A stretch of 59,299 nt of DNA from Chlorobiota bacterium (GTDB lineage: Bacteria > Bacteroidota > Ignavibacteria > OLB7): assembly GCA_016788565.1 (NCBI GenBank), contig JAEUSP010000134.1, positions 1-59,299 on the forward strand. Direction: 5' to 3'. Positions within the stretch are counted from its first letter, which is position 1. Every line of letters starts with the position of its first letter. Shown piece after piece: positions 37,379-46,910 of the stretch. A program made the translations under genes and the position numbers. The notes beneath the pieces are model-generated. The model saw only the letters and a program-made list of their open reading frames with translations. It was not told the DNA's origin and ran no database searches.

Positions 37379-38815
37379 ATGAAAACATTGTGGCTCCATC
37401 TTTCCATTCTTACCATTGCCCTAAGCGGGTTGTTGTCGTTTGGGGGGTGTGGCGTTCCTGGGCCGTTGGGGGCAACCGTTGGCGGGGCGCAGGACATTGG
37501 CTACGCACGGCGGATTATTGAATCGGGGGGGATTCCCGATTCCAGCTTTATTGTTGCCGAAGGGTTGTTCAGCGAACACGACATCCCCACCCCAACCGGC
37601 GATTGCAACGACTCACTCTGCCTTGCGCTTGGCTACGGCTACACCCCAATGATTGACGACGGCCAAGAAGCTCTGCTGATCCACTTGGGGATGACCTCCA
37701 CTCTGTCGCCGCAAGATTTCCACCGCCAAAATCTTCAGCTTGCGGTGGTGGTGGACCACAGCGGATCCATGGCCGACGGAAGCATGGAGTCGGTGAAGAA
37801 GGCGTTGCGCACGCTGGCAACAAAATTGGGGCAGGAAGATGAGGTGCTCCTGGTGCAGTTCGACGACGATGCCGACCTGATGATGGGCCCAACCCGCATG
37901 GGAAACCCCACGCAGTTCCTGCAAAATGTTGATAAGCTGGAGCCAGACGGAGGGACAAATATCGAGTCCGGACTCCGCATGGGATACGAGCAACTGGCCA
38001 AGCTGCCGGCGCGTGCTGGGGCAACAAAACGGTTGATGCTTTTCACCGATGCACGCCCAAACATCGGCGCGACCGACGAAGGGAGTTTCCAAGCGATCAC
38101 AAAGCAGTATGCCGACCAGGGTATTGGCCTTTCAGCATTTGGCGTGGGGGTTGATTTTGGGCAGGATCTGATCTATCACATCAGCCAGTTACGCGGCGGA
38201 AATTTTTTCTACTTGGGAACGCAGGAGCGGATTGCCACCGTGTTCGACAAGGAGTTCGACTACCTTGTCACCCCCATCGCCTACGATTTGAAGATCACGG
38301 TGAAGACACCGCAGGGCGCACGGCTTCAGCAAGTGTATGGCCTGCCAACATGGAAGCCGGGGGACCTTGACGCAGTGTTGAGTATCCCCACCGTCTTCCT
38401 CTCCTCCAACCGTGGCGCGATCATCCTCCGCTACCAAAGCCAGATGTTGGAGACCAGCTTGCAGTTCGATCCAGGGGAATCGTTAGGGAGCGGGACAATG
38501 GAGTACACCACCGTCAGCAACGTGAAGAAATCGCAGCAGATGCTGCTAAGCAACGCCACCGGAAGCGCGCTGAACAAAGGCCGGCAATACTTCACTCACC
38601 AGGGCACGCGGTTGGGCGCGGCCCTTACCAACACCTACTTGGGATTGCGCATTGCCTGCGCGCTGTTTGCCCAGGGGAACAAAACGGAGGCGTTGGCAGT
38701 GCTGGAGCGGGCAATCACCACCGTGCGTGATGAGAACATGATTCTGAACAATGAAGGGCTAACAAAAGAAGTGACGTTGATGGAGGAGTTGCGGAAGAAT
38801 ATCCAGGCGAAGTAG
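37379..38815 (+). CDS. VWA-domain lipoprotein
   Basis: 478 residues. The signal ends in a lipobox-like LSFGGC with Cys24 as the probable lipidated residue. A von Willebrand A domain spans about 118-290 with an intact MIDAS (VVVDHSGSM, Asp126/Ser128/Ser130), then DGGTNIESGLRMGYEQL and RLMLFTDARPN. A beta-rich part and a TPR-like C-terminus (NTYLGLRIACALFAQGNKTEALAVLERAI) follow, similar to the YfbK/Ca-activated-channel-like group. It is likely anchored in the periplasm or outer membrane, binding a protein partner through the metal site. Transcription stops at the strong terminator 38866-38908. Confidence 0.87.
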   Translation: MKTLWLHLSILTIALSGLLSFGGCGVPGPLGATVGGAQDIGYARRIIESGGIPDSSFIVAEGLFSEHDIPTPTGDCNDSLCLALGYGYTPMIDDGQEALLIHLGMTSTLSPQDFHRQNLQLAVVVDHSGSMADGSMESVKKALRTLATKLGQEDEVLLVQFDDDADLMMGPTRMGNPTQFLQNVDKLEPDGGTNIESGLRMGYEQLAKLPARAGATKRLMLFTDARPNIGATDEGSFQAITKQYADQGIGLSAFGVGVDFGQDLIYHISQLRGGNFFYLGTQERIATVFDKEFDYLVTPIAYDLKITVKTPQGARLQQVYGLPTWKPGDLDAVLSIPTVFLSSNRGAIILRYQSQMLETSLQFDPGESLGSGTMEYTTVSNVKKSQQMLLSNATGSALNKGRQYFTHQGTRLGAALTNTYLGLRIACALFAQGNKTEALAVLERAITTVRDENMILNNEGLTKEVTLMEELRKNIQAK

Positions 38816-38865
38816 CGGAAAGACCGGCATGGCAGGGAAGAAGCTGCTGGCGTACGCAAAAAGGG

Positions 38866-38908
38866 TGGGCAGACCCGCAAGTCAGTTGCGGGCCTGCCCA
38901 TTTTTTTT
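38866..38908 (+). terminator. Rho-independent terminator
   Basis: A long GC stem (TGGGCAGACCCGCAA at 38866-38880, TTGCGGGCCTGCCCA at 38886-38900, one mismatch) is followed by eight T. It cleanly separates the VWA lipoprotein from the cyclase module. Confidence 0.95.
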
Positions 38909-38989
38909 CTGGCAGGAATGCCCCTGCACATTGTTTCCTGCATCATATTTTCGGCAAACAATGTTCCATCCTTTCTACAACCATCTTCT

Positions 38990-41104
38990 ATGTCTGATAT
39001 CCTTGCCGAACTCCGCTTCGCCACCGAAGCCGCCGCCACCGTTATCGAACGCGCCCACGCCCTAAACCGACTTGCCGAGGAGTTGGAAAAGCAGAGCCAG
39101 TACCCCGAAAGCCTTGCCGCCGCCGAGGAAGCCTACGGGCTTGCTCAACAAGCCAAAGAACCTACTGCCGAAGCAAGGGCGTTGCTCTTGCAAGCGGCTG
39201 TGCATTTACGCAAAGGGAGCCATGCTGAGGCGTTACCACTCTTTGAGCAATCGCTGAAGCTCTACGAAGAGCTTGGCGACCGTTCCGGTGTTGCCCGTGC
39301 TTCTGGGAACATTGGGCTGGTGTACAATCGTCTTGCGGAGTACGGTAAAGCATTGGAGTATCACACTCGTGCACGTGCCCTGCATGAAGAGCTTTATAAT
39401 CGCTCTGGCATTGCCGATAGTATGAACGACATCGGCATAGTGTACCATAGGCTTTCGGATTACAGCAAAGCATTGGAGCATTACACCCATGCCCTTGATC
39501 TGCATGAAGAGCTTGGTGATCGTGACGGTGTTGCCCGTGCTTCCGGGAACATCGGGAATGTGTACTATCGCCTTTCAGATTACAGCAAAGCATTGGAGCA
39601 TTACACCCGCGCCCTTGCTTTGCATGAAGAGCTTGGTGATCGCCCCGGTGTTGCCCGTGCTTTCGGGAGCATCGGGAATGTGTACAACCGCCTTTCGGAG
39701 TACGGAAAAGCGTTGGAGTATTACACCCATACGATTGCCCTGCACGAGGAGCTGGGAAACCGTGTTGGTGTTGCCAATGTTACCGGAGACATTGGACTGG
39801 TGTACAATCGCCTTTCGGAGTACGGAAAAGCGTTGGAGTATTTCACCCATGCGCTTGCCCTGCACGAGGAGCTGGGAATCCGTGCTGGTGTTGCCAATGT
39901 TACCGGGAACATTGGGATTGCGTACAACAACCTTTCGGAGTACGCAAAGGCGCTGGAGTATTACACACGCGCGATTGCCCTACATGAAGCGCTTTGCGAC
40001 CGTAACGGCGTTGCCAGTGTTACCGGGAACATCGGGAATGTTTATTACGGCCTTTCGGAGTACGGAAAGGCGTTGGAGTATTTCACCCGTGCACTTGCTC
40101 TGAACGAAGAGATTGGCAAACGTGACGGTGTTGCTCATCTTACCGGGAACATCGGTTCACTCTACGCTCAGAAAGACTTCACTGACTACAACCCGGCCAA
40201 AGCCGAAACACTCCTCCAGCAAGCAATTACCCTCAACCAAGAATTGGGAACGAAGAAAAACCTTTATGAAAATCACCAAGCCTTAACCAACCTCTACGCC
40301 CAAGAACTCCGCTGGGAAGAAGCTCTGCAGCAGTACAAAAAATACCACGAGGCCTACGGGGAAGTTCACACCGAAGAGACGTTGAAAAAGGCAGCGCAGG
40401 TAGAGCAGCAACGCCAAGTTGCCGAACTGGAGAAACGCATTGCCATTGAACGCGCCCGTGCAAAAGCCACCGAAAAACTTCTCCACAAAACCCTCCCGCC
40501 AAGCATCGCCAACCGGATTATTTCTGGCGAACAAAACATTGCCGACCGCTTCGATTCCGCCAGCGTCCTGTTCGCCGATGTCGTCGGCTTCACCCCAATG
40601 ACCGCGCAGATGCCCGCCAGCGCGGTGTTGGAGTTCATGAACTTCGTCTTCGCCCACTTTGATGCCATTGCCGCCAAGCATGGCTGCGAGCGAATCAAGA
40701 CAATCGGCGACGGCTACATGGCCGTGTGCGGCGCGCCAGTGGAGTGCCTGGATCACGCAGAACGGATAGCCCGAATGGCGATGGAGATGCTGGTGGAGGT
40801 GAAGCTGCCAGCAAGCATCACCGAGTATCTGCCAGCAGGAGTGGAGTTTGAGATACGGATCGGCTTGCACACCGGAATCATCACCGGCGGGGTGATTGGA
40901 GTTGGGAAGCTGGCCTACGACATCTACGGCGACACCGTAAACACCGCCAGCCGGATGGAGAGCCACGGCGAAGCGGGGAAGATTCACGTGAGCCAGGAGT
41001 TTACGAATGCGGTTGGTGAGGTTTTCAGTTTTACGGAGCGTGGAGAGTTGGAGGTGAAGGGGAAGGGAGTGCTGCGGACGTATTTTTTGGAGGTGGTGGA
41101 GTAG
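38990..41104 (+). CDS. TPR-repeat class III adenylate cyclase (module 1)
   Basis: 704 residues, no signal or membrane segment. Residues ~25-95 are helical, then seven 40-residue TPR units (96-375, each like GDRxGVAxxxGNIGxVYxRLSEYGKALEYxTxALALHEEL) and one degenerate unit. A charged coiled coil (~440-485) leads into the cyclase domain (~490-704). Catalytic residues look complete: metal Asp530 (FADVVGF) and Asp574, substrate Lys570 (KTIGDG), Asp644 (DIYGD), Asn651 and Arg655 (VNTASR). Lys570 with Asp644 favours ATP over GTP, hence cAMP. The TPRs probably bind a partner that controls the enzyme. The ATG at 38990 excludes a Cys-rich non-coding extension. The next large gene is a P-loop ATPase. 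Confidence 0.92.
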   Translation: MSDILAELRFATEAAATVIERAHALNRLAEELEKQSQYPESLAAAEEAYGLAQQAKEPTAEARALLLQAAVHLRKGSHAEALPLFEQSLKLYEELGDRSGVARASGNIGLVYNRLAEYGKALEYHTRARALHEELYNRSGIADSMNDIGIVYHRLSDYSKALEHYTHALDLHEELGDRDGVARASGNIGNVYYRLSDYSKALEHYTRALALHEELGDRPGVARAFGSIGNVYNRLSEYGKALEYYTHTIALHEELGNRVGVANVTGDIGLVYNRLSEYGKALEYFTHALALHEELGIRAGVANVTGNIGIAYNNLSEYAKALEYYTRAIALHEALCDRNGVASVTGNIGNVYYGLSEYGKALEYFTRALALNEEIGKRDGVAHLTGNIGSLYAQKDFTDYNPAKAETLLQQAITLNQELGTKKNLYENHQALTNLYAQELRWEEALQQYKKYHEAYGEVHTEETLKKAAQVEQQRQVAELEKRIAIERARAKATEKLLHKTLPPSIANRIISGEQNIADRFDSASVLFADVVGFTPMTAQMPASAVLEFMNFVFAHFDAIAAKHGCERIKTIGDGYMAVCGAPVECLDHAERIARMAMEMLVEVKLPASITEYLPAGVEFEIRIGLHTGIITGGVIGVGKLAYDIYGDTVNTASRMESHGEAGKIHVSQEFTNAVGEVFSFTERGELEVKGKGVLRTYFLEVVE
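39275..40114 (+). repeat. Seven tandem 120-bp repeats encoding TPR units
   Basis: The 120-bp period corresponds to residues 96-375 of the cyclase. Neighbouring units are similar also at the DNA level (for example CATTGGAGTA/CATTACACCC...GCATGAAGAGCTTGG), indicating recent expansion. Shadow reading frames on both strands result from this periodicity. Confidence 0.9.
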
Positions 41105-41388
41105 CGTCGCTTGGCAAAGCAACGCCCCCGTCATTGCGAGGAGTCTTCGACGAAGCAATCCCGCGGGTTTCTGGGAAGCCATCGGACACCGTGCCAGCCG
41201 CAAGATCGCCACGTCGCTCAACGCTCCTTGTCGCAGACCCCGACCCGTCGGGGCGATGACGGTACTGCGCCGTTCGGTGGCTCCACTCATACTTTGACGG
41301 AGCTCAGCATGAGCGGAGGGCTGGGTTCGCGGGTGGTCAGTAGTGAGTTTCCGGCTTTGTCTTCATTTCACTCTTCTCATCTCACTCT
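41105..41388. repeat. Cluster of intergenic repeats before the zinc-ribbon ORF
   Basis: From left to right: CGTCATTGCGAGGAGTCTTCGACGAAGCAATC (a widespread bacterial spacer motif, about 41131-41162), a P2 copy (41238-41262), a P1 copy (41272-41321) and CACTCTT heptamers (about 41370-41401). No gene is supported. Confidence 0.65.
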
Positions 41389-41610
41389 TCACTCTTCAAT
41401 TCCCTCTCGCACCCCTTCATGCAAACTGCTTCCGCACTCGGTGCAAAAATTGGCGTACCGGTGCCGGATTACAGCATGGCAATGGCCACACAATCTGTCC
41501 AGCGGACTTCCGCAGCAGGGGCAGTAGTGATCCGTTGGGAAACAGACCACCCCACACGCTCCACAAACCCGCGAATCAGTCAGCGATGGAAACGGATGTT
41601 GGTTCAGCAT
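41389..41610 (-). CDS. Small double zinc-ribbon protein
   Basis: 73 residues. Eight Cys form four CxxC pairs: CGAC, CPCC, CGHC and CTEC, with spacing like double zinc ribbons (DZR). The hydrophobic and basic pattern between pairs (PLDRLCGHCHAVIRHRYANFC) fits the fold. It is antisense in the leader region between the cyclase and the ATPase. In many bacteria such ribbons are fused to the N-terminus of cyclase-ATPase proteins, so a stand-alone ribbon here fits the module. Its last codons run into the CACTCTT repeat. No Shine-Dalgarno was identified; expression is unproven. Confidence 0.6.
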   Translation of the reverse strand: MLNQHPFPSLTDSRVCGACGVVCFPTDHYCPCCGSPLDRLCGHCHAVIRHRYANFCTECGSSLHEGVREGIEE

Positions 41611-41783
41611 GGGAATCGGGAGTCGGGTTTCGGAAATCGGGAATTGGTGAGCGGAAAAAAAGATTTGCTGGCGAGTTGGCTGCTAACGGCTCACTCTCTC
41701 ATCTATCATATCTTCGCGTGGTCACGGTTTTGCCAGTTGCTGGTGACGCTGTGAGAACGAACCCACGTTTGCTGGCCGCATCC

Positions 41784-44700
41784 ATGAATCCCTTGCTTGA
41801 ACAATCTGATTCCCAACCGAACAGCTTCCATCACGAACGGCTTACCGGGTTCCTGAACCATGGAGTAATGCCGTTTGTGGGAAGAACCCAGGAGTTCCAG
41901 CAACTGCTGCTGTTTTGGCGCGGGACGTTGCAAGCCCACGGCCTGCGCGCCGCGCTGCTGACGGGGGAAGCGGGAATTGGCAAAAGCAGATTGGTGGAGG
42001 AACTGATGCCGCAAATCGCCCGCGAAGGGGGGACGGTGGTGCACATCCGTTTCTATCCTGAGTCGGCGATTCATCCGGCCCACCTTCTGGCCGATGCGTT
42101 GTGGGTATCGGCCAGCGCGCGCGAAATCGTGCGGGACCCCGCTCCGGACAATCTTCAGGGCTGCATTGTGGCGTTGCGGCGGTTGGTTCGGTTGCGGCCC
42201 ACGGTGCTGGTGGTGGAGGATTTGCATCTGCTTGTTGGCGATGCCGTCGGCGACTTCACCACGCTCCTTGCTTCACTTGCCGACGAACCCCTTTCGGTGA
42301 TCGGAACCACACGCCCCACCCCAATGCCTGCCGCCGGAATTTTGGCCCCCTACCTTGTGGAAGAGTTAGAGCTTCGGGGCATTGGCCAACCTGGCCTTCA
42401 GCAACTCTGGTTGGTGCTGTTCAACGATTCCCCTTCCCCCGACGTGATGGAACTGTTGCAGGAAGGAACCCGTGGGAACGCCCTGGCTGTCCGCTCGGCA
42501 CTGCGCCGCGCACTGAGTAGCGGGGCGGTGGAACGGGGCACCGGGCATTGGCAAGTATCCCCCCCGGCGTTTGCCTCGGTGGTGGAACGAAGCGTTGATA
42601 TGCTGGCCGTTGGGATGACCGCACACCTTCGCGAGGAGGAGCGCGCAGCCGTGCAGATGCTGGCATGGCTGGGGGAAGTGTTTGCCCGCGAAACTGCCCA
42701 GGCGTTGCTTGGCCCAAACGCACGTCTGCTGAATCAATTGCTGTTCAAGGGGATTCTGACAACCACCTCCAACGCACCCCGCCCGCTTCCCGGAAGCGAA
42801 AGCACTCACCCCCTGCTTGCGTTCACCCACACTCTGCTTCATCGCCAGCTTGCCGACACCGCACAGCCGGACATCCCCCGGCTTATCGAACTCCTTGCCG
42901 ACGACCTCCCGCTCTACTCCATCCTTCCCTGGCGGATATTGGCCCACTACCAGTTCCCAACGCTCCGGCTTGAACCCCAGCAGCTGGAACGCGCCATTGC
43001 ACGCGGGTTTGCAACCGCACGCAGCATTGAGCAAGGGGCCGATTGGCGGAATTCCAGCATCCCATTTCGTGCAGTGGCCGCCATTGCCGCCGCACGGGCA
43101 ACCGAATGGCCCGAAGAAGAATGGCTTCACTTAATATCTGAGCTGTACTACTACCGCCTGATGCTGCTTCGCCGCGATGCTCCAAATAAATCCGAGCCGG
43201 CGGTGGAAGGGTTTCTTCGGCTGACGGCGTTGGCAACGGAAGCCACAACATCCCCCACGCTTCGCGCCCAGCGATTGATGGCTCTTCGGTTCCAGTATCG
43301 CCTTTGCTGGGAGCGAGATCGCGCAATCCGCAACGATGTTTTTGAAGAAGCTGAGTCCCTTGTTGCTGCTTATCCCGAATTGCTTTACTCCCAGCAGTAC
43401 GCAACCTTTCTCAGCTATCCCACCAGCGTTGCCGCCCAACGTGCCGACAAACAAACCTGCCGCAACATTGAGTCGCGCGCCCAGCAGATTATTGACTCCG
43501 AACACTGCACTCCGCAGATCCGCCGGCAGTTGCACGACTCCGTCTTCCGGTATCTGATGCAGCATTACGCCAATGCCGAAGAGTACCGCCGGCGGCTGAA
43601 GCAACTGCAAGAATTTGAAGATGCAGGGATGAACGATTACTTGCTGAGCCACTTCAAATTGCTGCTGCTGTTTGAAGGGGGGATGATGGAGCAGATGATG
43701 AATCCCGCCCGCGCTTACGCTGCGGAAATGCACCGGAAAGGGATGCTGATAAACGCCTTCGATGTGCGGATGCGAATCCTTTGCGCGCGCAACGCCTTGG
43801 GGCTTCCGTTTGCGGCGTTGCTGCAGGAATTGGAGCAGATGTTTGCCGAGATTCCCGAAAACCACCGCGTCCGTTTGGAGGGGCAGCTTGGCTTTTTGAT
43901 GACCTTGACCGCTTGCTTCAACAACCGCCCGGACGAGGGCATTGCATTGCTGGAGCGCACGTTTCCGGAATGGCCCGCCACCTTCCCCATGCTGCTCCTG
44001 ACGGCACTGATGACCGATTCCCCCTTCCCCCAAACTGCCGGCCAATTTCTTGGTGATCCCTTGTTTTCCAGTGATGCCATGACCACGTTGGCCGCTTACG
44101 TCGTGAGCCAAAACCCCACCCAACGTGAGCAAGCCCGCGCCGCACTGCAAGAGGTTTATACCGAGCCGATCTACTCCGTGAAAATTGTCCTGTACTACCT
44201 AACCGCCATTGAATTAACCTGGTACGCCGAACGGAAAAACCTGGGGCTTGATGCGGCCAAGCAACTGCGCGAAGGGATTGATACGGTGCTGGAATGGATG
44301 GTGGGAAAACGACTTTCTGGATGGGCGCGCCCACTGCTGCAACGCTATGGGCGGGCAATGGAAACATCGGCGGCCCGCGCGTGGGAACAGAAGGTTGCGG
44401 AGATTGAACAGCAGCAGGGGGCCGCCGCCGAAACGGAGCAGCCCGTTGCCCCGCAGCCGTTACGGATCACCATGCTGGGGGCAATCACCGTGACGCGCCC
44501 CGGGGGCGTGGCCCAGCCAATCAGCGGTGCGCGTTCGCGGGCACTGCTTGGGCTGATGGTGGCCGACCAAATGCAGCGGCGGCGGTTGGATCGCCAGGAG
44601 TTTTGGCGGATTGCCGGCGGCGGCGGCGATGATGACCTTGAACACAGCCGCAAAGCGATGAACCAGGGGATACTGCGCCTGCGCGAAGCAATCACCCGCG

Positions 44701-45131
44701 AAGCCGTGAAGACCGACAGCGAAACCCCAACGCTCAACTTTGATCTGGTGCAGGTTGATCTGCTGCAAGCCTTGCAATCGCTGCGGGAAGCCGACGCGGC
44801 GGCGCGCGCTTCCGCTTGGGTGCGGGCGTTTGCCGCTGCCATGAAGGCTCTGGAAATTTCACGCGGCGAAGTCCCCTTCCCAACGCTCTACGACAACTTC
44901 TTTGAGGCAACCCGCGAGGATTTTGAAGACCAGTTGCGCTCCACCACACTTCGGGTTGCGCGCGGGCTGCTGCGCGAAGCGGACACCGCCAGCGCGGAAG
45001 CATTGCTGACCCGGCTGCATGGCATCATGCCAGAAGATGAAGAGACCGGAACACTGCTGCAGAAAGCCCTAATCGCCCTGGGCCGCCGCGCCGAAGCCGA
45101 GCGGGTGAGAATGCGGGGCGAGGTGGGATAG
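41784..45131 (+). CDS. P-loop ATPase with C-terminal SARP-like and BTAD domains (module 1)
   Basis: 1,115 residues. The N-terminal STAND/AAA-type ATPase has Walker A GEAGIGKS (61-68) and Walker B VLVVEDLH (141-148). A long helical, probably TPR-like middle spans ~350-880. From ~893 comes an OmpR-like winged-helix segment of the SARP kind (LRITMLGAITVTRPGG, ARSRALLGLMV, NQGILRLREA) and then a BTAD-like helical end (REDFEDQLRSTTLRVARGLL, AEALLTRLHGIMPEDEETG). In classical SARP/AfsR regulators these domains come first; here the order is reversed. The ATG at 41784 aligns with the start of the paralogue at 52105; the frame is open further upstream through repeats, which I reject. A regulator driven by nucleotide binding is likely. 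Confidence 0.8.
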   Translation: MNPLLEQSDSQPNSFHHERLTGFLNHGVMPFVGRTQEFQQLLLFWRGTLQAHGLRAALLTGEAGIGKSRLVEELMPQIAREGGTVVHIRFYPESAIHPAHLLADALWVSASAREIVRDPAPDNLQGCIVALRRLVRLRPTVLVVEDLHLLVGDAVGDFTTLLASLADEPLSVIGTTRPTPMPAAGILAPYLVEELELRGIGQPGLQQLWLVLFNDSPSPDVMELLQEGTRGNALAVRSALRRALSSGAVERGTGHWQVSPPAFASVVERSVDMLAVGMTAHLREEERAAVQMLAWLGEVFARETAQALLGPNARLLNQLLFKGILTTTSNAPRPLPGSESTHPLLAFTHTLLHRQLADTAQPDIPRLIELLADDLPLYSILPWRILAHYQFPTLRLEPQQLERAIARGFATARSIEQGADWRNSSIPFRAVAAIAAARATEWPEEEWLHLISELYYYRLMLLRRDAPNKSEPAVEGFLRLTALATEATTSPTLRAQRLMALRFQYRLCWERDRAIRNDVFEEAESLVAAYPELLYSQQYATFLSYPTSVAAQRADKQTCRNIESRAQQIIDSEHCTPQIRRQLHDSVFRYLMQHYANAEEYRRRLKQLQEFEDAGMNDYLLSHFKLLLLFEGGMMEQMMNPARAYAAEMHRKGMLINAFDVRMRILCARNALGLPFAALLQELEQMFAEIPENHRVRLEGQLGFLMTLTACFNNRPDEGIALLERTFPEWPATFPMLLLTALMTDSPFPQTAGQFLGDPLFSSDAMTTLAAYVVSQNPTQREQARAALQEVYTEPIYSVKIVLYYLTAIELTWYAERKNLGLDAAKQLREGIDTVLEWMVGKRLSGWARPLLQRYGRAMETSAARAWEQKVAEIEQQQGAAAETEQPVAPQPLRITMLGAITVTRPGGVAQPISGARSRALLGLMVADQMQRRRLDRQEFWRIAGGGGDDDLEHSRKAMNQGILRLREAITREAVKTDSETPTLNFDLVQVDLLQALQSLREADAAARASAWVRAFAAAMKALEISRGEVPFPTLYDNFFEATREDFEDQLRSTTLRVARGLLREADTASAEALLTRLHGIMPEDEETGTLLQKALIALGRRAEAERVRMRGEVG

Positions 45132-45302
45132 CGCAGGCGGAAGGGCCACGACTGATGAGCATAGCACTGCAATTCCATCAGCACTCTACTCTAATTTTTC
45201 CCTCCCCGCAACTCACCCCTGTATCCTTTCTTTTTTTGCTTTGTAGTTCCCCCGTACAAACGCCCGCTGGTCAAGGCAACCACACACGCTACAAACCTTT
45301 AG

Positions 45303-46910
45303 ATGAGGACAAAACAGATGCAACAACACACGCTGTTTGCACGGTTCCTGACGTTCCTGTTGGGAGCATTCCTGATGGTTGGGGTGGCGACTGCACAGCC
45401 TTACGGCGGCGGCGATGACCCAACCCGACCCGACCCCATGCTGGAACGATTAACCGCAATCCTTGATTCCCTTGCTGGTGGGGGATTCACCGGGAATCCA
45501 TGCGACCTGACCCCAGAGCAACGCCAAGCCTTCGACCAAATAGCCCGCCAAGAATTTGGGTTTGAGTTTGGTTGGAGCACTATCAACTGCGACAGCACGG
45601 ATATTCTGGTTGATCCGATTGACCCAAATGGCCAGCGCATCGCCGCCGTGTTGGACTCACTGTCCGGCGGCTTCTTCAACGGCGACCCGTGCAGCCTAAC
45701 CACCGAACAACGCCGCGCATTCGACAGCATTTCCCAAGCCGAATTTGGCTTCAATTTCGGTTGGGGAGAGATTGATTGCAGCGGCATCGGCGGCGGCGGC
45801 GACCCAACCAAAGACCGCATCATGGAGATTATTGACTCGGTTGCTGGCGGCGGCTTCACCGGAAACCCGTGCGACCTGACGCTGGAACAACGCCAAGAAA
45901 TTGACCGCAAACTTCAGCAAGAATTGGGGCTTGAATTTGGCTGGGGTGAGATCATCTGCGACAGCATTGGCATCCCGATTGACCCACATGGCCAGCGCAT
46001 CGCCACCGTGTTGGACTCACTGTCCGGTGGCTTCTTCAACGGCGACCCGTGCAGCCTTTCAACCGAACAACGCCGCGCATTCGACAGCATTTCCCAAGCT
46101 GAATTTGGCTTCAATTTCGGTTGGGGAGAGATTGATTGCAGCGGCATCGGCGGCGGGGGCGACCCAACCAAAGACCGCATCATGGAGATTATTGACTCGG
46201 TTGCTGGCGGCGGCTTCACCGGAAACCCGTGCGACCTGACGCTGGAACAACGCCAAGAAATTGATCGCAAACTTCAGCAAGAATTGGGATTCGATTTCGG
46301 ATGGAGTTCCATCAACTGCGACAGCATTGATTGGGGCGGCGGTTGGGGCGACACGCTCATCGTGGAGGACCCTTGCGGGGGGCTTACGCCGGAGCAGCTT
46401 CTGGTCATCTGCAAAATTTTGGAGGACGTTGCTGGCGGGAATTTCAGCGGCGACATCTGCGACCTGACGCTGGAACAACGCCAAGAAATTGACCGCAGGA
46501 TGATGGAAGAAATAGGGCTGAGCTTTGGGCTTGCTGATTTCCCATGCGGCGGCATTATCGCCCGCGACCCCAGCACCGGCAATGCTGGCAAAACCCGCCA
46601 AACGCAGCAAGCGATTGCGCGAATGGCAACGATAAACCGGCAGGAAAGCATCGAGGGGGTAAGCCTGCATCCGAACCCGGCGCGCACCACACTCACGGTG
46701 GCATTCAACATGAACCGCACGGCCCAAGCTGAGGTTGTTGTGGTGAACGGGTTGGGCGAAACGGTAATGGCCCGCAATCTGGGAACCTTACCGAACGGCC
46801 AGCACACCGCCAACGTAGATGTGAGCGAAATGGGAACCGGTGCGTACTTCGTGAAGGTGCAACTGAACGGGCGCACAATCCAAACCACACCGCTGCGGGT
46901 GGCACGCTAG
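45303..46910 (+). CDS. Secreted repeat protein with T9SS sorting domain
   Basis: 535 residues. A signal peptide ends near TAQ. Six units of about 45 residues follow, each with the plan DSLxGGxFxGxPCxLTxEQRxxxDxxxQxEFGFxFGWxxIxC. There are two Cys per unit, suggesting one disulfide each, and short linkers (DPIDPNGQRI, GGGGDPTKDRI). A T9SS type A domain ends the protein (VSLHPNPARTTLTVAF, ending TTPLRVAR). I recognise no named family for the repeat. The helical Glu/Gln stretch recalls Spy- or calcium-type helices only loosely. Start at ATG 45303 or, with GAGGA spaced before it, ATG 45318. Confidence 0.85.
   Translation: MRTKQMQQHTLFARFLTFLLGAFLMVGVATAQPYGGGDDPTRPDPMLERLTAILDSLAGGGFTGNPCDLTPEQRQAFDQIARQEFGFEFGWSTINCDSTDILVDPIDPNGQRIAAVLDSLSGGFFNGDPCSLTTEQRRAFDSISQAEFGFNFGWGEIDCSGIGGGGDPTKDRIMEIIDSVAGGGFTGNPCDLTLEQRQEIDRKLQQELGLEFGWGEIICDSIGIPIDPHGQRIATVLDSLSGGFFNGDPCSLSTEQRRAFDSISQAEFGFNFGWGEIDCSGIGGGGDPTKDRIMEIIDSVAGGGFTGNPCDLTLEQRQEIDRKLQQELGFDFGWSSINCDSIDWGGGWGDTLIVEDPCGGLTPEQLLVICKILEDVAGGNFSGDICDLTLEQRQEIDRRMMEEIGLSFGLADFPCGGIIARDPSTGNAGKTRQTQQAIARMATINRQESIEGVSLHPNPARTTLTVAFNMNRTAQAEVVVVNGLGETVMARNLGTLPNGQHTANVDVSEMGTGAYFVKVQLNGRTIQTTPLRVAR
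45615..46288 (+). repeat. 360-bp-offset long DNA repeat inside the T9SS repeat gene
   Basis: Bases 45615-45928 recur almost identically at 45975-46288. The repeat covers one pair of protein units plus its linker, so the gene grew by duplicating a two-unit block. The identity suggests a recent event or gene conversion. Confidence 0.9.

Noticed and set aside
39162-40103. Several long open frames in other frames and on the other strand
   Set aside because: They are shadows of the 120-bp TPR repeats; periodic DNA keeps alternative frames open.
41343-41783. N-terminal extension of the module-1 ATPase
   Set aside because: It would be encoded by CACTCTT and CCGATTT repeats and overlap the zinc-ribbon ORF; the paralogue begins at the equivalent of 41784.
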